From assembly GCF_002198715.1 (NCBI RefSeq), contig NZ_MWLK01000015.1:122656-186655 (forward strand): a stretch of 64,000 nt of DNA, written 5' to 3'. The position numbers were made by a program, and so were the translations under genes. This DNA comes from Rhodomicrobium sp. R_RK_3. Its GTDB lineage: Bacteria; Pseudomonadota; Alphaproteobacteria; Rhizobiales; Rhodomicrobiaceae. A model generated the notes under the pieces. That model ran no database searches. It was not told the DNA's origin and saw nothing but the letters and a program-made list of their open reading frames with translations. Shown here one piece after another: positions 36,547-44,031 of this stretch (positions are counted from its first letter, which is position 1; each line of letters begins with the position of its first letter).

Positions 36547-36952
36547 GGGCGATCGGTCTCCTCGCGCCTCGGATGAGCTGGAAATCATGCGATATCGGCA
36601 TGCATCAGGCGCGTGGAAAAACTCGGGCGCGGTATTGTCCGATCCTGGCTCCCCTTTTGTGATGAGCACGACCTGCCAACGTTGCGTCGCGCTGGCGGCA
36701 TTCTGGGGCATGCCGCAAGACGCCGAGGAACGTGCGATGGTCACGGCGTCGGCGGCTGAGAATCTATCCGCAGACCGAAGCATTAGCGAAGCGGTCACAT
36801 CTCCCGACAAAGACAAAAACTCAAAGAAAATAACAGATCCAAGGATACTCTCGACCAAAATCAACTCATGCGCTATCGCCATGACAAACTGTCATTGGTT
36901 CAATGAAAATGCCTTGTCTATTTTGCTTATACAACAAGGCACGGAGATGGGG
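36547..36952. other. Leader of the dioxygenase cassette
   Basis: 406 bp. The dioxygenase frame is open upstream through this region, but its translation has no family features and no ribosome site, so I leave it out. From 36820 the DNA becomes AT-rich (TTGTCTATTTTGCTTATACAA near 36914-36934), a likely promoter. Confidence 0.45.
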
Positions 36953-37813
36953 ATGGTCGGGTTTTCGGACTATTATGTCGATCTAAGGGATCCAGCGGCT
37001 CATCAGCTGATGCTCTCACGCCTCGACGATCTGGGAATTTTTACATTTGCGGTCCCAACGCCAAAGGCAAGGCAGGAGCTGTTGCAGTTGGCGTCGAAGC
37101 TCGGAAAAATTTACCCGCACACGCATTCCGACGCGGATGGCGTCACGGTCATCCTGCCCACGGAAGAGATCACCGACCTGCCGGGCTTGCTCGGTTTCAG
37201 CCGCCATACGCTGGACCTTCATACGGATTGCACAGCGGTGCCGCGTCCCCCCGATTTGATCGTCAACCATTGCGCTCAAGCGGCCATCGAAGGCGGCGAA
37301 ACCCTCCTGGTCGACATGAAGGACGTCTATGAGGAGTTGCTGCACAGCTGGCCGGGCGTCGCCCAGGACCTCAGTGGTCCGGGCTCCATGATCTTCGGCT
37401 TTGGCAAGGGGCGATATGCGGGATCTGTTTTCGAGCACGTTGGCAATAACCGCGTCGTGTGCCGATTCCGCGCTGACGGAGCCGGGTTTTCGGATGTCCG
37501 CATTGGAACGTCGATGCAGATATTGATGGATTTGCTTGGGCGGTTTTGCGTCAAGCTCAAGCTGGAGAGCGGCCAGGGATATGTGATTAATAATGGCCGG
37601 TGGCTTCATGGCCGATCATCGTTTGTGGGTCACAGGGAGTTCATGCGGATATTGGTGACTGCAAACGATCCGGAGGTCCCTTCATACCGGATAATCCGCG
37701 GCTTTGACCTGAGCTATCGAGCCTCAGGCAGCGCACGGGACGGGGTGCGCCGGGATTCCGACGCGATCAATTTGGCGAGGGAAGCAAATGGCTCACGAGC
37801 AGAACAGCGATAA
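36953..37813 (+). CDS. TauD/TfdA-like Fe(II)/2-oxoglutarate dioxygenase
   Basis: 286 residues from ATG 36953, with GGAG 6 nt upstream. The Fe(II)-binding facial triad is visible: H90 and D92 in LHTD, and H219 in NNGRWLHGRSSF; the 2-oxoglutarate-binding Arg lies in HREFMRI. The family hydroxylates or cleaves small molecules such as taurine, phenoxyacetates, amino acids or natural-product intermediates. The substrate is not evident. The gene overlaps the Nudix gene by 26 nt, pointing to one transcript. The region is richer in AT than the mxa genes, consistent with transfer. Confidence 0.82.
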   Translation: MVGFSDYYVDLRDPAAHQLMLSRLDDLGIFTFAVPTPKARQELLQLASKLGKIYPHTHSDADGVTVILPTEEITDLPGLLGFSRHTLDLHTDCTAVPRPPDLIVNHCAQAAIEGGETLLVDMKDVYEELLHSWPGVAQDLSGPGSMIFGFGKGRYAGSVFEHVGNNRVVCRFRADGAGFSDVRIGTSMQILMDLLGRFCVKLKLESGQGYVINNGRWLHGRSSFVGHREFMRILVTANDPEVPSYRIIRGFDLSYRASGSARDGVRRDSDAINLAREANGSRAEQR

Positions 37814-38222
37814 TCAGGCTTATCGGTTTCCAGTTTCGGTAAAGGGCGTCGTCTTTTTGGACGACCGCGTCGTGCTTCTCAAGAACGAGCGGTACGAATG
37901 GGAGCTTCCGGGCGGCAAGCTCGAGCTTGGCGAAACTCCGGCTCTTTGTGTCGCTAGAGAAATAGAAGAAGAGTTGGGCCTTTCGGTTGAGGCTGGCCCG
38001 TTGCTGGATAGCTGGGTGTACACCATTCGCGAGGGGGTCAACGTCCTCATTGTAACCTTCGGATGTCCACCGCTAACCGGGGCGCAAGTGACCCATAGTC
38101 CGGAACATAAGGCCGTAGGCCTTTTCACCTTGGCCGAGGTCGAGTCACTCAACATGCCGCAAGGCTATAAGGACTCGATTGGGAATTGGGCGTCAAAGGT
38201 CCATACGACGCGCGCGGAATAG
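37788..38222 (+). CDS. Nudix hydrolase
   Basis: 144 residues. The Nudix box is complete: G43, E49, then R57-E58-I-E-E61-E62-L-G64. Nudix enzymes hydrolyse nucleoside diphosphates linked to another moiety. The compact form starting with VSVKGVVFLDDRVVLLKNERYEWELPGGKLE (strand, box) resembles actinobacterial proteins that sit near XRE regulators. The substrate is unknown. Confidence 0.88.
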   Translation: MAHEQNSDNQAYRFPVSVKGVVFLDDRVVLLKNERYEWELPGGKLELGETPALCVAREIEEELGLSVEAGPLLDSWVYTIREGVNVLIVTFGCPPLTGAQVTHSPEHKAVGLFTLAEVESLNMPQGYKDSIGNWASKVHTTRAE

Positions 38223-38241
38223 GATCGGCTGGCGTTTTGCG

Positions 38242-39384
38242 ATGAGCGACGAATCCAGGCTAGCAAGCGTGCTTGCCGCTTATCGCCAGGCGTATGGCGT
38301 GTCCCAATCTGCGCTCGCAGACATCTTGGGGGTGGATCAATCCTACATCTCCAAGATCGAACGCGGCCGCCGGGTCATTCGCGATGTTCAGTTCCTAAAG
38401 CGTGTGGTCGATCGGCTGGGCGTGCAACCATTCCATATTGGGCTGTCGATCGATGCGTTCGCTGGTAAAGCCGACCAAGACATACTGCAGTTATCAAACA
38501 GCATCATTTCGCTGGCGATCACCGCCCGAAACTCCGGGCATCCAGAAAAGGCCATTCAGGAATTACACCCATTATTGATCCGTCTCTATGGCCAGTCCCG
38601 CACAAACGCATCCGATTTAACGTTGCTCCGGACCATCGTCAGCGCCAAAATCGCGCTCGGCACGGCGCTGGGTGATTTGCTTCCGCAAGAACGACTGAAG
38701 GAGGCCAGCAAGGAATTGCTCGAAGCGCTTGAGATTTTCACCCATACCGAAAAGGCAGCGCAAAAACGTCATTCAGCGGTTAAGACGGAGCTCTTGAGAA
38801 AAATCGGCAATGAGATGCGCAAGCAAGGTTCACTTGAAGGCGCGGGCGATTTTTTGGAGCGCTCGCTCGCGCGCGACCGGGATGACGCCAACCGCGGCAG
38901 CGCGGCATTGTGCCTGGCCCGGCTCCGGGCAAATCAGCAGGATCAAAGGGCGTTTGCCCAAGCGCTTCGGATCGCCACGAATTGCCTCGACCGCGTCACG
39001 CATTTCTCGCCGACCTTCAACCCCATTGCCGTCAATGAGGTCCGGCTTCGCGGCCTGCTTCAGCTAGGACGGCTGACCGAGGCCCAAATCGAGCAGGTGA
39101 GTGGACAAGCCGCGATCGGGCTGGCGCCGCATTGGTCCATCATCCGGGAGGTAACGATTGCCGAGGCGTGGATGTCCGTCGGTAATACAGCCGATGCCGC
39201 CGCCTATGGCGGCCGGGCTATCGATGGTGCGCTGCTTTGCAAATTGCCAAGACAGATTTCGCGTGTGAAGCAGGCAATGGAGAAGTCAAAATGCTCCGCG
39301 ATCGAGGAAGTCGCCGTCAGGGCGAACAAAGCCCTCAATGCGTTGACGCCATATAGCCAAATGGTCTGGCCGCGAACCGCATGA
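38242..39384 (+). CDS. XRE-family regulator with TPR-like C-terminus
   Basis: 380 residues from ATG 38242. The first ~65 residues form a lambda-repressor-like HTH (GVSQSALADILGVDQSYISKIERG split between helices 2 and 3). The remaining ~300 residues are helical repeats of about 35-40 residues, resembling TPR arrays. The layout, DNA-binding head plus ligand- or peptide-sensing repeats, is common in actinobacterial and Rap/PlcR-like regulators and uncommon here. It lies 19 nt after the Nudix gene. Expected to control this cassette. Confidence 0.8.
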   Translation: MSDESRLASVLAAYRQAYGVSQSALADILGVDQSYISKIERGRRVIRDVQFLKRVVDRLGVQPFHIGLSIDAFAGKADQDILQLSNSIISLAITARNSGHPEKAIQELHPLLIRLYGQSRTNASDLTLLRTIVSAKIALGTALGDLLPQERLKEASKELLEALEIFTHTEKAAQKRHSAVKTELLRKIGNEMRKQGSLEGAGDFLERSLARDRDDANRGSAALCLARLRANQQDQRAFAQALRIATNCLDRVTHFSPTFNPIAVNEVRLRGLLQLGRLTEAQIEQVSGQAAIGLAPHWSIIREVTIAEAWMSVGNTADAAAYGGRAIDGALLCKLPRQISRVKQAMEKSKCSAIEEVAVRANKALNALTPYSQMVWPRTA

Positions 39385-39903
39385 AGGCTGGCGGCATTGA
39401 AGGAGCCGATGCCGAGCAGTCAGGGGCCCGGGTCGTCGGTTGACAGTCGGGCGGGTCGCACTTGCCCCTTTGGTCAAGTGCGACGCACCTCGTGGATATG
39501 CGACTCTGCCGGATCGCGTTTCTGAGGAGACAAAAGTGATAGGGAAGGAGGGCAAGATAAAAGACGGCATTATTCCGTCGTTAGATGATGCCTATCAATA
39601 GCTTATCTGACTCCATGGTCCGTCTACTCGACTCCCCCAAACCAAAAGTCCTTGCAGCTGAGCTACTTAGACAGCGCTTTCCGCTAGGTCAGCACCTTTC
39701 TCCGCAAATGACCGGTCCTTGCCCGAACTCTGGTTTGGGCGTTGCCCGCGCAGCCGCGGGCCGGGCTGTCGCGCGCCGAGCCGGCGTCCGTCTCGGCCCT
39801 TCGGGCGTCCATCCCTAACGCGATGCGATGGAGTTAAAGCTTTCTGTCGCGCCCGATGGCAGCGAATGTCCAACATCGTGACACAAGCAATTCACGGGTT
39901 TCC
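39385..39903. other. Non-coding region between cassette and hydrolase remnant
   Basis: About 520 bp, no supported gene. From about 39720 to 39830 it is very GC-rich with CGGGCC/GCGCGC runs and a GGCCCTTCGGGC hairpin. The composition resembles spacers of the mobile-element backbone at the left end of the window rather than its neighbours. It could be a scar of an insertion. Confidence 0.35.
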
Positions 39904-40119
39904 TTATAGGGCAGCACTGTTGCCGGCCAAGGTGATGTCGTTGTTCTTGAACGCGACGCCTTTGACGGCCACGTCACCGGCTTGGACGTTGATGACCGGA
40001 GCGGAGGGTGAGGCCGCCATTGCGGCAGACGAAACGCCCGCCAGCAGCAGCGTTGCGGAAACAATTGAACTGGTCAGGAGGAGCTTGCGACGGCTCAGGC
40101 CGCCTATGTTCGTGCTCAT
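39904..40119 (-). pseudogene. Truncated Tat-exported alpha/beta hydrolase, 5' fragment
   Basis: Start ATG 40119 with AGGAA upstream. The translation begins with a twin-arginine signal (LSRRKLLLTSS ... AAMAAS) and continues VKGVAFKNNDITLAGN, which matches the start of exported dienelactone-hydrolase-like proteins, then stops after 71 residues. The catalytic nucleophile, Asp and His regions are missing, and no continuation is visible in the next few hundred bases. It is most likely the stub left by a deletion or insertion. Confidence 0.6.
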
Positions 40120-40261
40120 GAGGGAATTCCTTCTATTGGTCACAAGCCGCCATCGCGTCTTGACCCTCAGAAGATAGGCCGGCCCACATTCAGTGATTAG
40201 CCGTCTTTATTCGCATGGGCTTAGAAGGAAATTTTCTGAATAGCTGGTCGAGCCGGGGGAT

Positions 40262-41155
40262 CTAGCCGCGATAGCGAAGCGCATCGAGGACGAGCGCAAA
40301 GGCCGGAGAATGCTGGCGGCGGCTTGGGTAGTAGAGATGATATGCGGGGCGCGGCGGGCACCAATCCGCAAGAACGCGCACAACCCGCCCGTCTTGAATG
40401 GGTCCGTCCACCTGGTCTTCCGGCAGGTAGGCAAGGCCGAACCCGTCGAGTGCCGCCTGGCGCATCATGCCAACGGTATTGAATGCCGTCCGTCCCTCAA
40501 TGCGGACTTTCAGTTCCCGCCCACTCTTGTAAAACTCCCAGACATAGAAGCCGCCATGAGTCGGCAAACGCAGTTTGATGCAGCTATGCTCGGTCAGATC
40601 CTGCGGAACGCGAGGCTTCTCCCGACCCTCGAAATAAGACGGTGCTCCCACCACCGCCATGCGGAAGTCGGGGCCGATAGGCAGGGAAATCATGTCCTTG
40701 TCCACCTGCTCGCCCAACCGCACCCCGGCATCGTACCGGTCCGCGACGATATCCTTGAGGCCGTAATCGCTGATGAGTTCAACGCTAATGTCCGGGTACT
40801 CCTGGAGGAGCGGCGCGAGTTTGGGCCAGAGAATGGTCTCGCAGGCGTGTTCCACGGTGGTAATGCGGACATTGCCCATTGGCTTGTCGCGCATGGCGCT
40901 CAGCGCCGCGATCTCGCTTTCGATCTCGTCGAAGCGGGGCCCGATACTCAGGAACAGGCGCTCCCCCGCCTCGGTCAGGGACACGCTCCGCGTCGTTCGC
41001 GTCAGCAGCCGCAGCCCCAGCCGCGCCTCGAGGGTGCGGACCGTATAGCTCAGCGCCGACTGAGATACGCCCAGCTTGGCAGCCGCGCGGGTAAAACTCT
41101 GCTCGCGCGCAACGGCAATGAAGGCAAGGAAATCGTTAATGTTTTCCCGGCGCAT
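40262..41155 (-). CDS. LysR-family transcription regulator
   Basis: 297 residues. N-terminal winged HTH (SFTRAAAKLGVSQSALSYTVRTLE), then the periplasmic-binding-protein-like effector domain. It is divergent to the aldo/keto reductase (235 bp apart), so it probably controls that gene and the Mo-oxidoreductase operon. Closely related regulators often stand next to aldo/keto reductases or short-chain dehydrogenases in proteobacteria. Inducer unknown. Confidence 0.88.
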   Translation of the reverse strand: MRRENINDFLAFIAVAREQSFTRAAAKLGVSQSALSYTVRTLEARLGLRLLTRTTRSVSLTEAGERLFLSIGPRFDEIESEIAALSAMRDKPMGNVRITTVEHACETILWPKLAPLLQEYPDISVELISDYGLKDIVADRYDAGVRLGEQVDKDMISLPIGPDFRMAVVGAPSYFEGREKPRVPQDLTEHSCIKLRLPTHGGFYVWEFYKSGRELKVRIEGRTAFNTVGMMRQAALDGFGLAYLPEDQVDGPIQDGRVVRVLADWCPPRPAYHLYYPSRRQHSPAFALVLDALRYRG

Positions 41156-41389
41156 TCATAAGCCTCCTTTCTAAGCATGTGCTGATGATGCCATCCATCG
41201 GGGGCATAGCGCCATCGCATCGCACTCCATTAAGAAAATGCCTTTCTAGGCCTATGCAGGATTCTCCATCTAATCACTTAATGCCCGAGGAATTATGTTG
41301 GTTGGCGAAATGGTCACACAGGCGCGTCCGCGGTTGAGACCAAGCCCGAAGAAGGTGTCCAACCATGGCACCGTCCAAGTTGGAGTCGC

Positions 41390-42442
41390 ATGACCATGAA
41401 ATATCGCAAACTTGGAAAGTCGGGCCTGTCCATCTCGAACCTGATCCTTGGAACCATGGGTTTCGGCACCGAGACGCCCGAGGCGGAGGCGTTCGCCATC
41501 CTCGACGCCTTCCTCGATGCCGGCGGCAACATGATCGACACCGCCGACGTCTATGGTGGCGGCGCTTCGGAAGAGCTTCTGGGACGTTGGCGAGCAAGCC
41601 GCCCAAAGACAACGAGCCGCCTCGTCGTCGCGACCAAGGCCCGGTTTGGAACCGGTGCGGACGTGAATGATGCCGGCACCTCTCGCCCGCACCTTCACCG
41701 CGCATTGAACACCTCGCTGCGTCGCCTCGGCGTCGAAGCGATCGATCTTTATCAGATGCATGGCTGGGATCCGCTGACCCCCGTCGAAGAGACACTCTCC
41801 TTCCTGGATGCGGCCGCGCGCGCGGGAAAGATCCACTATGTGGGACTGTCCAACATCACGGGCTGGCAACTCCAGCTCGTCCTGTCGACCGCGCGGGCGA
41901 TGGGGCTTCAGGTGCCGATCACGCTCCAGCAGCAATACAGCCTGGCGTGCCGGGAGATCGAGTATGAGGTCATTCCGGCAGCTCTGCATAACGAGATCGG
42001 GCTGCTGCCCTGGTCACCGCTGGCCGGAGGATTCCTGAGTGGGAAGTATACCCGCGACATGGCCAACGCGGGTACGAGGTATGGCGCTGGCAATGCCATG
42101 TTCCAGTATATCGGGGAAAAGTTGGCTGGGGCCGGGCGGAACTGGGCCACGATCGATGCGGTGCGGCGGATTGCAGACCAAATCGGCGCCACGCCCAGCC
42201 AGGTCGCATTAAGCTGGGTCGCCAACCGACCGGCCGTGTCGTCAACCATCATCGGCGCTCGCACGATCGAGCAACTCAACGACAATCTCGCTGCCGCCGA
42301 GCTCCAGCTCGACCCTGAGGTGATCGCGCAACTGGATAAGGTCAGCGCTCCGACGCCGGATGAGTATCCCTATGGCCGGTTCGGCTCGCTTCAACGCGAA
42401 CGGTATATCGACTCCAGCGAGCAGGCCCTTCGCGAATTGTGA
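41390..42442 (+). CDS. Aldo/keto reductase
   Basis: 350 residues from ATG 41390 (GGAG 5 nt upstream; an ATG two codons on is an alternative). TIM-barrel reductase with the catalytic tetrad region: D and Y in DTADVYGGG, K in VVATKARFG, and H in YQMHGWDP, with an NADPH-binding end IIGARTIEQLNDNL. It reduces aldehydes or ketones with NADPH. It lies between the LysR gene and the aldehyde oxidoreductase, suggesting handling of a reactive carbonyl. Confidence 0.88.
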   Translation: MTMKYRKLGKSGLSISNLILGTMGFGTETPEAEAFAILDAFLDAGGNMIDTADVYGGGASEELLGRWRASRPKTTSRLVVATKARFGTGADVNDAGTSRPHLHRALNTSLRRLGVEAIDLYQMHGWDPLTPVEETLSFLDAAARAGKIHYVGLSNITGWQLQLVLSTARAMGLQVPITLQQQYSLACREIEYEVIPAALHNEIGLLPWSPLAGGFLSGKYTRDMANAGTRYGAGNAMFQYIGEKLAGAGRNWATIDAVRRIADQIGATPSQVALSWVANRPAVSSTIIGARTIEQLNDNLAAAELQLDPEVIAQLDKVSAPTPDEYPYGRFGSLQRERYIDSSEQALREL

Positions 42443-42550
42443 AGTCGGCGCCCGCGCCCCGCACTGTCGCAATCGCAGGCGCCGATCATGACTGCACCCT
42501 CCGAAGACATAGAGATTCGATCATCGAACCTGGGTTCGAAAGGAGACGCG

Positions 42551-43042
42551 ATGTCAGCCGCCCGTCAATTATCGCTTGAGGTCAATGGCAAGCGCCATAA
42601 CCTCCAACTCGATATACGCACGACATTGCTCGACGCACTTCGTGAGCATGCAGATCTGCCCGGAACGAAGAAGGGGTGCGATCAAGGCCAATGCGGAGCG
42701 TGTACAGTTCACGTTGATGGCGAGCGGGTCTTAAGCTGTCTCACCTTGGCGGCCCAGGTCGAGGGCCGTCAGGTGACAACGATTGAGGGCCTGCAGACGG
42801 CCGACGGTGTGATGCACGCCGTTCAAACCGCCTTTATCGAGCACGACGCCTTCCAATGCGGATATTGCACGCCGGGCCAGATCATGTCCGCCATCGCCTG
42901 TATTCGCGAAGGCCACGCCGGCACCGACGACGATATTCGCGAGTATATGAGCGGCAATATCTGCCGGTGCGGCGCTTACCCGCATATCGTTGCCGCGGTG
43001 CGCGATGCCGCCAGCCGCCTCAAGACGGAGAGAGCGCTATGA
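42551..43042 (+). CDS. Aldehyde oxidoreductase 2Fe-2S subunit (PaoA/YagT-like)
   Basis: 163 residues from ATG 42551, with AGGAG 6 nt upstream; an upstream start at 42488 is unsupported. Two [2Fe-2S] sites: C43, C48, C51, C63 (plant-type ferredoxin fold) and C103, C106, C138, C140 (helical domain). It carries electrons from the Mo site to FAD. Unlike E. coli PaoA it has no Tat signal. Its stop overlaps the FAD-subunit start. Confidence 0.9.
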   Translation: MSAARQLSLEVNGKRHNLQLDIRTTLLDALREHADLPGTKKGCDQGQCGACTVHVDGERVLSCLTLAAQVEGRQVTTIEGLQTADGVMHAVQTAFIEHDAFQCGYCTPGQIMSAIACIREGHAGTDDDIREYMSGNICRCGAYPHIVAAVRDAASRLKTERAL

Positions 43043-44031
43043 GACCGTTCGATTATCTCCGCGCCCAGGACACCGCTGCAGCGATTGCTGAAGCCGGCAA
43101 GCCCGAGACAAAATTCCTCGCGGGTGGCATCACGCTCCTCGATCTCATGAAGCTCAATGTCGAGCGCCCTGCCCGTGTGGTGGATATCACGCGCCTCTCC
43201 GGCTTAGACACGATCGAGGTGTCGGCGGATGTCATCCGGATCGGTGCCCTCGCGAAGATGAGCAAGGTCGCGGACCACGCAGGCGTCAGGGAGGCCGCAC
43301 CGGTTCTCTCCGAAAGCCTGTGGCGCGCCGCCTCGGCGCAATTGCGCAACATGGCGTCCATCGGCGGCAACTTGATGCAGCGAACCCGCTGCACGTACTT
43401 CCGCGACCCCGGCGCCTATTCCAACTGTAACAAGCGCAATCCAGGCTCCGGATGCGCGGCGATCGAGGGTATCAACCGCAATCATGCGGTCCTCGGCACC
43501 AGTGACGCCTGTATCGCCATCTATCCGGGGGATTTTGCGGTTTCCCTTGTGGCATTCGATGCCGATGTCCTCGTCCGAGGAACGGTGGCCCGCCGCATCC
43601 CTATCGATGAATTCTACCTGCTTCCCGGACAAACCCCTCATCTCGAGCACCCACTGTCGCCCGGCGAGATGATCGTCGGGATCGAGATCCCGCGTTCGGC
43701 TGCGCTAAAACGCTCGCATTACCTCAAGGTCCGAGATCGCGCGTCCTACGAGTTTGCGGCAGCCAGCGCCGCCGTCGGTATCGAGATGGAGGCCGATGGC
43801 AGGACCATTCGCGACGTGCGCATCGCTGTCGGCGGGGTCGCCACCAAACCATGGCGCCTGCGCGCTGTCGAAGCTTCGCTCAAGGGAAAGACGCTCGACG
43901 AATCAACGCTCCGGGCTGCCGCTGCAGCGGCCGTTGAAGGCGCTAAGTCGAGCGGACACAACGCGTTCAAGATCGCGCTGGTACCCAAGGTCGTGGCACG
44001 CGCCCTGATGACGGTTGGAGATATTTCATGA
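43039..44031 (+). CDS. Aldehyde oxidoreductase FAD subunit with Fe-S insertion (PaoB/YagS-like)
   Basis: 330 residues from ATG 43039 (ATGA overlap). Vanillyl-alcohol-oxidase-type FAD fold with FLAGGITLLDLMK and ASIGGNL. It holds four extra Cys (C118, C130, C139, C158), as in PaoB, which carries a [4Fe-4S] cluster and transfers electrons onward. The FAD site and the cluster insertion distinguish it from simple CO-dehydrogenase-type medium subunits. Confidence 0.88.
   Translation: MRPFDYLRAQDTAAAIAEAGKPETKFLAGGITLLDLMKLNVERPARVVDITRLSGLDTIEVSADVIRIGALAKMSKVADHAGVREAAPVLSESLWRAASAQLRNMASIGGNLMQRTRCTYFRDPGAYSNCNKRNPGSGCAAIEGINRNHAVLGTSDACIAIYPGDFAVSLVAFDADVLVRGTVARRIPIDEFYLLPGQTPHLEHPLSPGEMIVGIEIPRSAALKRSHYLKVRDRASYEFAAASAAVGIEMEADGRTIRDVRIAVGGVATKPWRLRAVEASLKGKTLDESTLRAAAAAAVEGAKSSGHNAFKIALVPKVVARALMTVGDIS

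Noticed and set aside
36587-36952. N-terminal extension of the dioxygenase
   Set aside because: Long stretch without homology features; a proper ribosome site lies at 36943-36946 in front of ATG 36953.
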